A DNA stretch of 64,000 bases from Proteiniclasticum aestuarii (GCF_017368455.1 NZ_JAFNJU010000002.1:248001-312000), one strand, 5' to 3'; counted from the stretch's first letter, positions 28,355 to 37,852 are shown. Notes: generated by a model not told the origin, from the sequence alone. A program made the numbers and translations.

Positions 28355-29950
28355 CTATTTCATTCTTCTCTGAATCCCCTTGGGTATCATGCGATAGATT
28401 CTTGGGGAGATCTCATTGAGCTCATCGCTTGTAATGCCTCCTGTGAGCAGCATGGACACGGCATAGATCCCCATGCCGATGAAGATGTTGACCATGGTCA
28501 GAATACTGCTTATGATGTAGCCTGCTTCAAGCATACCGAAGAGTTCTCCTAGAAGGAAGATCACGATACCCATGAATGCCGCTGATATCACAGGACCGAA
28601 GGCATTCTTTCCTAGCTTCACCTTGTATCCCAGCACTTTTGTAATCAGGTAATGATTGACGACGAAGGGAATGAAGAAGTTGGCCACATTGGAGACCAGC
28701 GCACCCATGATATTCACTTCCGGCATCCCCACCAGCACATAGTTGATGAGAAGTCTTGCAAGAATCCCCCCCAGCATGGTGAAGGTGCCCCAGTAGAACT
28801 TTCCGAGCCCCTGGAAAATCACCGTCTGAATCTGAATCATGCCCAGGAAGATGACGCTGATGGAACCATAGCGCAGAAGCTCCACACCGGTTTCATACTT
28901 CAGCACGTCATAGATGGGTCCGGCCAGCACCGTCATGCCCACAAAGGAAGGCACCGACACCAGAAAGACCATCTTCACCGCATAGTTGATCTTCTTTCTG
29001 ATGGACTCCTCATCCCCCACCGCCTTGGCAGCGGATACTCCCGGAAGAAGCACCGAAGCCAGTGCCACCACGATGGTGTTGGGCACGAACTGCAGGCTCT
29101 TGAACTTGGCCAGCTCACTGTAGGCCGTCTTTGCGGCAGCATAGACAAGTCCCGCATCCAGCAGACGGTTGTTGATGATCAGAGAGTCGATGAATCCGCC
29201 CAGATGGATGACTCCGGCGGAGATGGTGATGGGGAAGGAGTAGGAGAGCAGTTTATTCACAAGCTCTCTGCCCGTATGATGATAGGCGTTTTCATCCTGT
29301 TCACTTCTTCTGATCTTATGCAGCCTTCCCTTGTAGAATTCCCGCATAAGCAGAAGAACAGCAAATAGTGCCCCTACGCTGGTTCCGAGGGTTCCACCAG
29401 CCACGCCATAGACCAGATCCACCCTCATGAGCAGATAGGCTCCCCCCAGAGAGACCACCACATTGATGAGCTGCTCAAGGATCTTGGACAAGGCATTGGC
29501 TGACACATATCTTCTGCCCAGGAAATATCCTCTATAGGATGATAAAATGGCGGTGATCATCACCGTAGGCGCCAGAGCTCTTATGGCAATAGTCGCCTCA
29601 GGCGTTTCCGCAGCCTGGGTGATGAAGGGGGCCAGGACAAACAGCAGGAGCCCCGCAAAAAGACCGCCTCCGATGAGAAGGGTTCTGGACAGGCGAAAAG
29701 CCCGCAGAGCATCTCTGGGGTTGTTCTGTGCATAGAGCTCTGAAATGAGCTTCGAGATTCCTCTCTGGATGCCTTCGTTGGTCAGGACATAGATCAGGGT
29801 GAACGCGTCATAGGCCACAACATAAATGCCGTGACCTACTCCGCCCAGTATTCTGATCAGAAGTGGCACATAGACCACAGACATGATTTTAACAAGGAGC
29901 TCCGCCATGGATAAATAGGCGAACCCCTTTCCTGTGGATTGCTGTTTCAT
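28355..29950 (-). CDS. Polysaccharide flippase-like membrane protein (SpoVB/MurJ/MATE superfamily)
   Basis: A 531-residue integral membrane protein with about 14 hydrophobic segments, belonging to the oligosaccharidyl-lipid flippase clade. The N-terminus QSTGKGFAYLSMAELLVKIMSVVYVPLLI fits SpoVB and other lipid-linked sugar flippases of Firmicutes. Which lipid intermediate it moves (lipid II or another) cannot be told. Its gene begins 12 bases after the pseudouridine synthase gene, so they are cotranscribed. No sporulation or capsule genes are adjacent. Confidence 0.88.
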   Translation of the reverse strand: MKQQSTGKGFAYLSMAELLVKIMSVVYVPLLIRILGGVGHGIYVVAYDAFTLIYVLTNEGIQRGISKLISELYAQNNPRDALRAFRLSRTLLIGGGLFAGLLLFVLAPFITQAAETPEATIAIRALAPTVMITAILSSYRGYFLGRRYVSANALSKILEQLINVVVSLGGAYLLMRVDLVYGVAGGTLGTSVGALFAVLLLMREFYKGRLHKIRRSEQDENAYHHTGRELVNKLLSYSFPITISAGVIHLGGFIDSLIINNRLLDAGLVYAAAKTAYSELAKFKSLQFVPNTIVVALASVLLPGVSAAKAVGDEESIRKKINYAVKMVFLVSVPSFVGMTVLAGPIYDVLKYETGVELLRYGSISVIFLGMIQIQTVIFQGLGKFYWGTFTMLGGILARLLINYVLVGMPEVNIMGALVSNVANFFIPFVVNHYLITKVLGYKVKLGKNAFGPVISAAFMGIVIFLLGELFGMLEAGYIISSILTMVNIFIGMGIYAVSMLLTGGITSDELNEISPRIYRMIPKGIQRRMK

Positions 29951-29962
29951 AGTTTCCTCCGT

Positions 29963-30928
29963 CTACAGATCAAACTTGAATAAATCACTCTTGATTTTCT
30001 TCAGAAGTGGAGGAAGCTTCTCCGCCACCACCTTGTTGCCCAGATATTCCAGTTTGCCGTCGGGATTCTTGAAGGTCACCTTATAGGCATAAAGGAACTG
30101 GAAGGTCAGATGATATTTGTTGATCAGGTAGTTGTTGACTTCCTTGTCTCCGTATTTCGGGTCGCCGATGATGGGATTCCCTAGAGAAGCCAGATGGGCC
30201 CTTAACTGATGGCTTCTTCCTGTAAGCAGGTCCAGCTCCACCAGAGAGAACTGTCCTGTGCTCTCTTCCGTCTTCACGGTCATGGCGATCTCCTTCTTCC
30301 CGGGGCCGGCCGTATCGCTGACGCTGCTGAGGTTGTCATCGGTTCTCTTCTCGATGTAGGCTCTGTATTCTCCATCCTTGATTCTTCCCTTGACGATGGC
30401 CAGATAGTTCTTCACGATTCTTCCGTCTCGGATCATCTCGTTTAAAGCCTTCAGCGCTTCATAGTTCTTCCCGTAGATGACGATACCGGAGGTGTTCCGA
30501 TCCAGTCGGTTCACAGGGGATGGGGAAAAGGTCTTTTCTTCCTTCGGATCGAATTCTCCTTTTCTGTATAGATAAGTCAGCACCTGATCCGTCAGGGTCG
30601 GGTCGCTTCCCTCATTGTCCTTGTGCACAAGGATGCCGGGCCACTTTTCCACCATGAGGATGTTCTCGTCTTCGAAGGTCACCTTGAATTCCGGCTCCAC
30701 ATCATAGACCTTGGCCTTGGCCTTGGGCGCATCAGAATAGAGATACTTGATTTCAATCACATCTCCCTCTTCCAGAAACGTCTTTTCCTTTCCTTTGGTT
30801 CCGTTGATCCGGACATCTCCTTTTCGTATGGTTTTGAAGATGGCAGACAGCGGCACGTCCTTCAGATATTTCCTCAGGAACTTGTCCAGTCTCTGACCAG
30901 CCTCGTTGGGTCCAATTTCTATTCTCAT
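29963..30928 (-). CDS. RluA-family 23S rRNA/tRNA pseudouridine synthase
   Basis: A 321-residue enzyme with an N-terminal S4 RNA-binding domain (about residues 10-62) and the PSUS catalytic domain (about 90-290). The catalytic aspartate is in NRLDRNTSG near residue 147, and the later GRSHQLRAHL motif near residue 240 is conserved. It isomerises uridines in rRNA or tRNA; the target (RluC or RluD type) cannot be fixed here. AGGAG precedes the ATG. A TATAAT element in the gap from the helicase gene suggests its own promoter. Confidence 0.93.
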   Translation of the reverse strand: MRIEIGPNEAGQRLDKFLRKYLKDVPLSAIFKTIRKGDVRINGTKGKEKTFLEEGDVIEIKYLYSDAPKAKAKVYDVEPEFKVTFEDENILMVEKWPGILVHKDNEGSDPTLTDQVLTYLYRKGEFDPKEEKTFSPSPVNRLDRNTSGIVIYGKNYEALKALNEMIRDGRIVKNYLAIVKGRIKDGEYRAYIEKRTDDNLSSVSDTAGPGKKEIAMTVKTEESTGQFSLVELDLLTGRSHQLRAHLASLGNPIIGDPKYGDKEVNNYLINKYHLTFQFLYAYKVTFKNPDGKLEYLGNKVVAEKLPPLLKKIKSDLFKFDL

Positions 30929-30989
30929 ATTTATCTCCTAATCACTTCAGAATGCGCAAATGCATCGTTAAATTTAATATCACCCTATA

Positions 30990-32720
30990 TTATAGTACGA
31001 AACGGCTTCTTTTTCTCTCTTTTCCGTGAATAAATCTGGGGCTATAGATATGAAGCTCTTCTTTGGCCCGGGTGATGGCCACATAAAAGATTCTTCTTTC
31101 CTCTTCCAGATTCTCCAGAGATGCGCCGTGGGGCATGTAGCCTTCCACCGCATTGATGACGAAGACCTTGTCAAACTCCAGCCCCTTGACCCCATGGACC
31201 GTGGACAGGGAGACCTTCGCTTCCGTGACTTCCGCCTCTCTGGTGGAAGCGGTGAGCAGATCCAGCGGATTGTCATAGTAGGCCGCTACTTCCTTCATCT
31301 CATCCAGCTCCTCGAAAAGCTCCTCCTCGTCTCTGCCCGTGCGCTCCGCATAGCTTCTCAGATACTCCTCATAGCCTAGAACCTTCTCGATGTATTCCAC
31401 CACACGCTCCGTGGTCATTTTCCGGATTCCGGAAAGGTCTCTTAGAAATTCCCGGTTCTTGATCAGGGAGTAGTTGTTCTTTGCCGGGTCCAGAAGAATC
31501 TTCTCGATGTCCTCCCCCAGTCCGATCTTTCTCATATCCGCTTTGGACTGATACCGGTAGGGTTTGTTGACGATTCGCAAGAAGGCCTCCCGATCGTCCT
31601 GATAAGCCGCTCTCAGATAATCCAGAATATCCTTGGCGATGAATCCCTTGAAGAAGTTGTAGTTGTCTCTGGAATGAAAAGCGATCTTCTCTTTGCGCAG
31701 AAACTCCTTCACCCGCATGCCTTCTCTGTTGGTTCTGTAGAGAATGGCATAGCTTCCGAAGGCGTCTTTTCTGATTTCGTTGGCGATGTCCAGCAGCATC
31801 AGCTCCTGGTTTTCAGGAAAGATCTTCGTGATCTTTCTCTTTTCCTTCCGGCTGGCAAGAAGCTCCTTCTTGTTCCGCAGAGTATTCAGCTGAATCACTT
31901 CTCCCGCATAGTTCACGATGTTCTCGGTGCTTCTGTAGTTGTATTTCAGGTACAGCTTCTTCCCCTGGAACATCTTCTCGAAATCGATCATCCCGGTGGG
32001 ATCCGATCCTCTGAAGGCATAGATGCACTGATCCTCATCGCCCACACAGAAGAGCCTCTGCTCCTTGGAGATCTTCTGGATGATCTTCAGCTGGATGGGG
32101 TCCAGATCCTGAAACTCATCGATGAGGATATGACTGTGGGCATTTCGAAAGGCGGTCAGAAACGCCTCATCTTCGAACTGCCGAAGCACTTCGATCTGAA
32201 GATCGTCAAAATCAAGCAGCCCCCGCTTCTTCCGCTCCGACTCGTAGAGGTCAAAGGCCTTCTCGAAGAGATCGTCCTTATGGGTCAGCACCAGGTCCGT
32301 CTCCTTCAGATAGGTCTTGACCTTGTATTTCGAAATGTCCCTTAAGATGGTCTCCACATCATCGGAGTCCAGCTTCAGCTCCTTCTGGAGCCTGCTGCGG
32401 ATGATAAATTCATCCTTCCCGTAGATCATGCTGATGGCTCCCCTTTTCACCCGTAGAATCCGATAGCAGAGTCCATGGATGGTGCCGAAGAAGGGTCTTA
32501 TGCTGCCCTTCCCCTCATAACGCTCCTCCATCTCCACGGCAGATGCCTTGGAAAAAGTCAGCACAACGATTTTCTTCGGAGAAACGCCTTCTTCTATGAT
32601 ATGCTGGAGTCTTCGGAGCATCACCGTGGTCTTTCCGGACCCCGGTGGCGCCACCACCAGAACCTTATTCTCTTTTGTCAGATATGCATCCTGCTGATAC
32701 TTGTCCAGTTCCAAAATCAT
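30990..32720 (-). CDS. UvrD/Rep-family superfamily 1 ATP-dependent helicase, short form
   Basis: A 576-residue DNA helicase. Motifs in order: APPGSGKTT (I, near residue 27), FGTIHGLCYRI (Ib, near residue 77), IDEFQDLD (II, near residue 211), GDEDQCIYAFRGS (III, near residue 227), STVHGVKGLEFD (V, near residue 510) and VAITRAKEEL (VI, near residue 553). It is about 150 residues shorter than PcrA/UvrD and ends soon after motif VI, so the C-terminal RNA-polymerase-binding domain is absent. Its role is probably repair or replication restart. GGAGG lies very close to the ATG, and a TTG two codons later has better spacing. Confidence 0.92.
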   Translation of the reverse strand: MILELDKYQQDAYLTKENKVLVVAPPGSGKTTVMLRRLQHIIEEGVSPKKIVVLTFSKASAVEMEERYEGKGSIRPFFGTIHGLCYRILRVKRGAISMIYGKDEFIIRSRLQKELKLDSDDVETILRDISKYKVKTYLKETDLVLTHKDDLFEKAFDLYESERKKRGLLDFDDLQIEVLRQFEDEAFLTAFRNAHSHILIDEFQDLDPIQLKIIQKISKEQRLFCVGDEDQCIYAFRGSDPTGMIDFEKMFQGKKLYLKYNYRSTENIVNYAGEVIQLNTLRNKKELLASRKEKRKITKIFPENQELMLLDIANEIRKDAFGSYAILYRTNREGMRVKEFLRKEKIAFHSRDNYNFFKGFIAKDILDYLRAAYQDDREAFLRIVNKPYRYQSKADMRKIGLGEDIEKILLDPAKNNYSLIKNREFLRDLSGIRKMTTERVVEYIEKVLGYEEYLRSYAERTGRDEEELFEELDEMKEVAAYYDNPLDLLTASTREAEVTEAKVSLSTVHGVKGLEFDKVFVINAVEGYMPHGASLENLEEERRIFYVAITRAKEELHIYSPRFIHGKERKRSRFVL

Positions 32721-32839
32721 CTTCCTCCAGTTCCTTTTCTTTCGTAAGTCTCTATTCTACCCTATTTCACATCCTTAGGAAAGAACACTTCCTCTATATT
32801 GTGCGAACGCCAGACATCCTCATACGTCTGGAGGCAATG

Positions 32840-32859
32840 AAAAGAGGCTTTGCAGCCTC
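32840..32859 (-). terminator. Terminator of the two small membrane protein genes
   Basis: The stem GAGGCT/AGCCTC (32844-32849 with 32854-32859) has a tetraloop and is followed by TTTT on the minus strand. Confidence 0.8.
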
Positions 32860-32880
32860 CCCTTTTGTTTCCATCCGTAT

Positions 32881-33081
32881 CTACATGAAATTCGGTGAAG
32901 TGATTCCGGCAAGAATCACCAGAAGCGACACCGCCGCCAGAAGCACCATGCCACCGGATTCCTTCTTTTCCAGAATCAGCGACGACAGTGCGGAGTAGAG
33001 TCCAAAGACCAGAAAAAACGGCCAGATGAACCAGGTCCAGTAGTAGAAAATGCCAAGTCCGTTCATGAGCTGTAGCAGCAA
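32881..33081 (-). CDS. Small membrane protein, two predicted segments
   Basis: A 66-residue protein I do not recognise. Hydrophobic segments lie at about residues 10-33 and 44-62, joined by a short charged loop (LEKKESGG). The start is a TTG with GGGAGGG 6 bases upstream; the first in-frame ATG five codons later is too far from that site. It follows a second small membrane protein gene by 30 bases and precedes a terminator, which supports a real two-gene unit. A larger overlapping frame across both genes is judged spurious. Confidence 0.62.
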   Translation of the reverse strand: MLLQLMNGLGIFYYWTWFIWPFFLVFGLYSALSSLILEKKESGGMVLLAAVSLLVILAGITSPNFM

Positions 33082-33111
33082 GAAAATCCCTCCCCTTCGT
33101 ATCTGTCGCTG

Positions 33112-33348
33112 TTATCTGTAGATGCTGCTGAGCATGGTGATGACGCCGAGTATGAATACAGGGATTCCCCAGGCACCCTTCTCCGATTTCATGGAAAAGA
33201 ACCCCAGAAACACCGCCAGAGCCCCCAGGGCCACAGGCTGCCAGAACCAGCCCGCGATGGCGGATAAAAAGCCACCGATCAGCATGTACTGCGCCGTATT
33301 GTTTCTGAATTTCATGGGTTCTTTCCGATCGTCCAGTCTGAAAAACAT
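33112..33348 (-). CDS. Small membrane protein (DUF4190-like), two to three segments
   Basis: A 78-residue protein with a charged N-terminus followed by hydrophobic segments near residues 20-35, 37-52 and 58-76. Motifs such as LAVFLGFFSM and GAWGIPVFILGVI resemble small DUF4190-type membrane proteins, but this is only an impression. GGGGG lies 8 bases before the ATG. It is the first gene of a two-gene minus-strand unit, divergent from the PAP2 gene. Confidence 0.68.
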   Translation of the reverse strand: MFFRLDDRKEPMKFRNNTAQYMLIGGFLSAIAGWFWQPVALGALAVFLGFFSMKSEKGAWGIPVFILGVITMLSSIYR

Positions 33349-33571
33349 GGTCTATTCCCCCTTCAGCATAAATTTCAGTTTCGATTATCCTTATTCTATC
33401 AGAAATCCGCCTTCGTTTCCTTAAATGAATCCATCTTTCCATCAGGAATCACAGTGAAAACCTTCTTTCCCCCTGTCAAAAAGTTCCATGTCATCTGTTA
33501 TAATGAGGAGAAGGCAGCCTGTATAAAAGCACAGGCAGGCAGATTCAGCCGATGAAAGGAGTGAATTCGAC

Positions 33572-34300
33572 ATGAACAAAGACAGGGTGAGAAAAGTCGC
33601 CATCACCTTCTTGCTGCTTTTCCTGGGTTTTGGAATCATCTATGCTTCTCTGGCGCTTTTTTCAGAAATCTCGGAAAGTGTCGTCAACGAAAATATACGG
33701 GTCATCGATGATGCCGTTGTGCATTTTCTCATGTATTTTTCTTCCCCGTTTCTTCAGGATGCACTGACGCTCCTCACAGAAATGGGTTCCGTCTGGTTCA
33801 CGGCCATGGTGAGCGCCATGATTCTCCTCTACCTCTGGTTCAGAGGGAAAGACAAGTGGACGATGCTTTTTTACGCCATCGCCATGGGCGGAGGCGGACT
33901 GCTCATACTGCTTCTGAAGGAATTTTTCAGAATCGAGCGGCCTTCCATCAATGAAGCCATCGATGCGGTGGGTTACAGCTTTCCCAGTGGGCATGCCATG
34001 GGTTCCATGATTCTCTATGGATTCATCGCCTATCTTGTGGTGAGAAGTGCGCTGAAGAAGAAAACCAAGATCATCCTCACTGCAGCACTGCTTCTTCTTG
34101 CCTCACTGGTTGCGGTTTCCAGAGTCTATCTCAGCGCCCATTACCCCAGTGATGTGGTGGCCGGTCAGGCTGGAGGCCTTGCATGGCTTCTCTTCTGCAT
34201 CATTCTTCTGGAAGGAATCCAGTGGAAAAACCGCAGCGGCTTCATGCCCGTAAAAGGGTTCAGAAGACTTCTGGATCGCCTGTCCGGTCTCTTCAGCTGA
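33572..34300 (+). CDS. PAP2-family membrane phosphatase
   Basis: A 242-residue membrane phosphatase with about six hydrophobic segments. The three-part active site is complete: KEFFRIERP near residue 112, PSGHAMGS near residue 133 and SRVYLSAHYPSD near residue 181. Relatives dephosphorylate phosphatidate, phosphatidylglycerol phosphate or undecaprenyl pyrophosphate; which one applies is unknown. AAAGGAG lies 10 bases before the ATG. A TATAAT element is near 33500, and a small hairpin with GCCTGT/ACAGGC lies in the leader. The gene is divergent from the two small membrane proteins. Confidence 0.92.
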   Translation: MNKDRVRKVAITFLLLFLGFGIIYASLALFSEISESVVNENIRVIDDAVVHFLMYFSSPFLQDALTLLTEMGSVWFTAMVSAMILLYLWFRGKDKWTMLFYAIAMGGGGLLILLLKEFFRIERPSINEAIDAVGYSFPSGHAMGSMILYGFIAYLVVRSALKKKTKIILTAALLLLASLVAVSRVYLSAHYPSDVVAGQAGGLAWLLFCIILLEGIQWKNRSGFMPVKGFRRLLDRLSGLFS

Positions 34301-34400
34301 TTCCCTTCAGCGTGAAAGCTGAAGTTCTGTAGAAAAACTCCTGTAATTTGGTATAATGGTACAAAGCAGACAACCAAATAATTTTAGGAACGGTGATAAT

Positions 34401-35882
34401 ATGGAACGCGTGATTGACGTAAGGAATGGTAGAAATCTCACGATGCTCTCTGATTTCTATGAACTTACCATGGGCAATGGTTATTTCGAAAATGGTGTGG
34501 ACGAGACCATCGCCTATTTTGATATGTACTTCAGAAAGATTCCCGATGAAGGCGGTTTTGCAGTGATGGCTGGTGTGGACCAGCTTATAGAGTATCTGGA
34601 GAATCTCACCTTCACCAAGGAAGACATTGAATTTCTCAGAAGCAAGAATACCTTCAGCGAAGGCTTTCTCAGCTATCTGGAAAACTTCAAGTTCGAATGT
34701 GATGTCTGGGCAGTGCCTGAAGGTACTCCGGTGTTTCCCAATGAGCCCCTGGTGACCGTAAGAGGGCCCATCATCCAGGCCCAGTTTGTGGAGACCATGG
34801 TCCTTCTGACCGTGAACCATCAGACCCTGATTGCCACCAAGGCCAACAGAATCGTAAGAGCCGCGGCAGGAAGAGATGTGCTGGAATTCGGTTCCAGAAG
34901 AGCCCAGGGCTATGACGGTGCCATCTACGGAACCCGAGCAGCCATCGTCGGTGGCGCAACCTCCTCTTCCAACACCCTGGCGGAAATCATGTTCAATGTA
35001 CCCGCCGTGGGCACCATGGCGCACAGCTGGGTACAGCTCTTCGATTCAGAATATGAAGCCTTCAGAAAATGGGCGGAAATCTATCCGGATAAATGCTCCC
35101 TGCTGGTGGATACCTATAACGTGCTGAAATCCGGTATCCCCAATGCCATCAAGGTCTTCAATGAATATGTGCTGCCCACAGGAAATCGGCCTAAGTCCAT
35201 CCGAATCGATTCCGGTGACATCACCTATCTCACCAAGCAGTCCAGAAGAATGCTGGATGAAGCAGGCTTTGAAGATGTGAAGATCATCGTGTCCAACTCT
35301 CTGGATGAATACATCATTCGAGATGTACTGGCACAGGGTGCACCCATCGATGTCTTCGGTGTGGGCGAGCGGCTCATCACTGCAAGAAGCGAACCGGTCT
35401 TCGGTGGTGTATACAAACTGGTGGCCGTGGAAAGAGACGGAAAGATCACGCCGAAGATCAAGGTCAGTGAGAACCAGGAAAAAATCACAACGCCGCACTT
35501 CAAGAAGATCTACAGAGTCTTCTCCAACAAGTCCGGCCTGGCTGTGGCAGATCTTCTCTGCGAGCATGATGAAGTCATCGATGAAAGCCAGCCGCTGACC
35601 ATCTTTGATCCCACCTATACCTGGAAGAGAAGAACCTTCAAGGAATACACCCTGAGAGAACTGCAGGAAAGAATCTTCGAGAAGGGCGTACTGGTCTATA
35701 AGAGCCCGACGGTCCTTGAAATCAGAGCCTATTCAAAGAAGGAAATCGAGAATCTCTGGCCTGAAGCCTTAAGGCTTGAGTATCCTCATAGATACTATGT
35801 GGACCTCTCTCAGAAGCTTTGGGACACCAGGCAGAATCTGCTCATTGAACAGTCTCAGATGTATGCCGAAGACAAATACTAG
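34401..35882 (+). CDS. pncB: Nicotinate phosphoribosyltransferase
   Basis: Cytosolic enzyme that makes nicotinate mononucleotide from nicotinate and PRPP, using ATP, in NAD salvage. The 493-residue protein begins near the conserved MLSDFYELTMGNGYF segment. It contains EFGSRRAQG near residue 163, the GGATSSSN phosphate-binding stretch near residue 187 and MAHSWVQ near residue 209, whose histidine is phosphorylated in studied enzymes. The ATG at 34401 follows GGTG at a good distance and is preferred over one 45 bases upstream. A TATAAT element is near 34353. It is followed by a 13-base-pair terminator. Confidence 0.95.
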   Translation: MERVIDVRNGRNLTMLSDFYELTMGNGYFENGVDETIAYFDMYFRKIPDEGGFAVMAGVDQLIEYLENLTFTKEDIEFLRSKNTFSEGFLSYLENFKFECDVWAVPEGTPVFPNEPLVTVRGPIIQAQFVETMVLLTVNHQTLIATKANRIVRAAAGRDVLEFGSRRAQGYDGAIYGTRAAIVGGATSSSNTLAEIMFNVPAVGTMAHSWVQLFDSEYEAFRKWAEIYPDKCSLLVDTYNVLKSGIPNAIKVFNEYVLPTGNRPKSIRIDSGDITYLTKQSRRMLDEAGFEDVKIIVSNSLDEYIIRDVLAQGAPIDVFGVGERLITARSEPVFGGVYKLVAVERDGKITPKIKVSENQEKITTPHFKKIYRVFSNKSGLAVADLLCEHDEVIDESQPLTIFDPTYTWKRRTFKEYTLRELQERIFEKGVLVYKSPTVLEIRAYSKKEIENLWPEALRLEYPHRYYVDLSQKLWDTRQNLLIEQSQMYAEDKY

Positions 35883-35897
35883 AAGCGGAAATATCCA

Positions 35898-35931
35898 GAA
35901 CCTCCGGAAGAAAAACTTCCGGAGGTTCCTT
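35898..35931 (+). terminator. Terminator of pncB
   Basis: A perfect 13-base-pair stem (35898-35910 with 35916-35928) has an AAAAA loop. The T tract after it is short and merges with the -35 element of the next promoter. Confidence 0.8.
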
Positions 35932-35958
35932 TGATTTCGGGATAAGCTGTGATATAAT
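35931..35958 (+). promoter_or_regulatory. Promoter of the QueT-like gene
   Basis: TTGATT (35931-35936) and TATAAT (35953-35958) are separated by 16 bases. The 50-base leader that follows is too short and unlike the preQ1 riboswitch pattern I know. Confidence 0.6.
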
Positions 35959-36012
35959 TGGTCAGGTTTTATCATTTATTTTAGCAATCATCAAAAGTGG
36001 AGGAACATAAAA

Positions 36013-36501
36013 TTGAGTACGAAAAACATAAATCACGTGGAATTTCTGGTCAAATCGTCCATCGTCGCAGCCATCTATGCTGCGCTGACCATGCTGCTGC
36101 CTTTCAGCTATCTGGGCGTACAGTTTCGAATCGCTGAGATCCTCGTCCTTCTGGTCTTCATAGACAAGAGATATATCTACGGTCTCACACTGGGATGCCT
36201 CATCGCAAACCTTGGCAGTCCCTTAGGTCCTGTGGATGTGATCTTCGGTACCCTGGCCACACTCATCGCACTGCTTCTGATTTCAAAGACGAAAAATCTT
36301 TTCGTGGCCACCCTGTGGCCTGCTGTGGTCAATGGAATCATCATCGGTCTTCTTCTCTACTACCTGCTGGATCTGCCCTTCTTTCTGTCGGCAGCCCAGG
36401 TGTTCTTTGGAGAATTCGTCGTGGTGACCCTCATCGGCTACTTCCTCTTCAAGAGAATTCTGAGAGATCGGAAACTGGTGGAGATCATCTCCTTCAGATA
36501 A
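36013..36501 (+). CDS. queT: QueT-family membrane transporter (ECF S-component type)
   Basis: A 162-residue membrane protein with five to six hydrophobic segments. The pattern LPFSYLGVQFRIAEILVLL near residues 29-47, then GCLIANLGSPLGPVDVIFGTLATLIA, is typical of QueT/DUF988, the substrate-binding component of an energy-coupling factor transporter for queuosine precursors. It would need EcfA and EcfT encoded elsewhere. The start is a TTG with GTGGAGG 9 bases upstream. A strong bidirectional terminator follows. No queuosine biosynthesis gene is adjacent, and no preQ1 riboswitch was found, so substrate is inferred from the family. Confidence 0.85.
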   Translation: MSTKNINHVEFLVKSSIVAAIYAALTMLLPFSYLGVQFRIAEILVLLVFIDKRYIYGLTLGCLIANLGSPLGPVDVIFGTLATLIALLLISKTKNLFVATLWPAVVNGIIIGLLLYYLLDLPFFLSAAQVFFGEFVVVTLIGYFLFKRILRDRKLVEIISFR

Positions 36502-36524
36502 GAATCATCCATCAGAAAAATGAC

Positions 36525-36570
36525 GATACGCCTCTTCCATGCTTCCTGCATGAAAGAGGCGTATCTTTTT
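36525..36570. terminator. Bidirectional terminator between the QueT gene and the ABC-2 operon
   Basis: A long stem (36525-36540 with 36550-36565, with one mismatch region) is followed by TTTTT on the plus strand and by an ATTTTTC tract on the minus strand. Confidence 0.85.
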
Positions 36571-36604
36571 GTTTATTTTTACAATGATTTTTGAGCGGCT
36601 TCCA

Positions 36605-36811
36605 TTAACTCACAAGAAGCCAGATGCCGAAACCTGCCGCCGCTAGAGCGAAGACATAGAAAAAGATTTCCGTTCCCTTTTCTCCCAGTAGCTTGCGGAA
36701 CATTCTTATTTTCGCCATGTTCCAGATCTGCTCCGGTTTCTTCACCGTGATGAAGATCACCGCTGCCGCGTAGACAATGAGTAGTAGTCCAAGTAGTGCC
36801 AGTCCGTCCAT
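36605..36811 (-). CDS. Small membrane protein at the end of the ABC-2 operon
   Basis: A 68-residue protein with hydrophobic segments near residues 4-21 and 48-66 and a basic middle (KIRMFRKLLGEKG). I do not recognise a family. The ATG at 36811 has GGAGG 7 bases upstream. It lies 27 bases after the last permease gene and before the shared terminator, so it belongs to the TetR-controlled operon and may be an accessory subunit of the exporter. Confidence 0.72.
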   Translation of the reverse strand: MDGLALLGLLLIVYAAAVIFITVKKPEQIWNMAKIRMFRKLLGEKGTEIFFYVFALAAAGFGIWLLVS

Positions 36812-36838
36812 ATTATTACCTCCAATCATTTATAGTTG

Positions 36839-37840
36839 TTATTTCAGTCCTCTGTTTATTTTCTTTCTCATGGCCAGCATCACCACAGATGAAATGAGGA
36901 GGATCATCAGAGTGCTGAAGAGGATGCTTCCCCAGGCGGCTTCCTTCAGTATGATGGAATCCATAGCCATGAACGCCCAGTAGAAGGGAGACCAGTACAG
37001 TAGAAAATGGAGTCCTTCTCTCAGGTAGATGGCGCCGAATATGGATCCCAGCACAGGCAGAAACACCATTTTCATACCGGATATGGCAGCCAGCACATTG
37101 TCGCTGTTGACGCCGATGGTGAAGCCGATGATCACTGAAGTGAGTGCAATGGACACGGTGACAAGAGCCGCCATGAAGTAGTTGATGCTGCCGTAATCAA
37201 GAATCAGTAGAATCCCGATGACATGAACAAGAGGAATGAGAAATCCCAGTGCTGCTTTCCCCAGAACATACTGGATTCTATTCACCGGAGCCACATTCAT
37301 GGCTGCCAGGGTGTTCTCCTGCTTTTCCTCCACCAGATTGATGAGGATGATCATACCTCCGAAGATGGAGATGAATACTGCCAGGAGACTTCCTCCATAC
37401 TGCTTGATGGGAGAAAGCTTCCAGCCCACATCCGATACCGTAAGCGTGACTGGAACCTCAATGTCTTCATTGGATAATGAATCCAGGAGCAGCACGGCCA
37501 TTTCCTGCATATCCACCTTCTCGTTCCCCTGGGTCACCACCTGAAATCCGTTTGCATCTTTCGTGATGCCATAGACATCATCCAGTGCTTCCACACGCTC
37601 CAGAAGGACTTCTTCCGACTCAAATTCCTCTACCTTGGCATATTGCGTGAAATAGGAGATCTCCTCCTCCGTCACCGTATCGTCTACGGCGAACCGTAGA
37701 ATGGACTGAGAGACGGAGCTTGTCAGCATATTGAGAATGACAGCGATGAGAAAGGGAACCACAAGGATATAAAGAATCATGTAGTCTCTCATGCCGGACT
37801 TCGTATCACGGCCCATGATGGCCAATATTTTCTTAAGCAT
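36839..37840 (-). CDS. ABC-2 type transporter permease
   Basis: A 333-residue membrane subunit of a drug or lipid exporter. One N-terminal hydrophobic segment (about 22-42) is followed by an extracellular domain (about 45-155) and five to six C-terminal segments, the standard ABC-2 layout. ENTLAAMNVAPVNRIQYVLGK near residue 180 is the conserved coupling-helix region. It is paired with the homologous permease encoded just before it; together with the ATPase they would form a heterodimeric exporter. Confidence 0.92.
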   Translation of the reverse strand: MLKKILAIMGRDTKSGMRDYMILYILVVPFLIAVILNMLTSSVSQSILRFAVDDTVTEEEISYFTQYAKVEEFESEEVLLERVEALDDVYGITKDANGFQVVTQGNEKVDMQEMAVLLLDSLSNEDIEVPVTLTVSDVGWKLSPIKQYGGSLLAVFISIFGGMIILINLVEEKQENTLAAMNVAPVNRIQYVLGKAALGFLIPLVHVIGILLILDYGSINYFMAALVTVSIALTSVIIGFTIGVNSDNVLAAISGMKMVFLPVLGSIFGAIYLREGLHFLLYWSPFYWAFMAMDSIILKEAAWGSILFSTLMILLISSVVMLAMRKKINRGLK

Positions 37841-37852
37841 TCTTCTCCCCCC

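Noticed and set aside
32762..33442. A 226-codon minus-strand frame over the two small membrane protein genes
   Set aside because: The two short frames each have a strong ribosome binding site and plausible membrane segments, and a terminator lies inside the long frame.
35931..36012. preQ1 riboswitch before the QueT-like gene
   Set aside because: The leader after the promoter is only about 50 bases and lacks the expected hairpin and A-rich tail.
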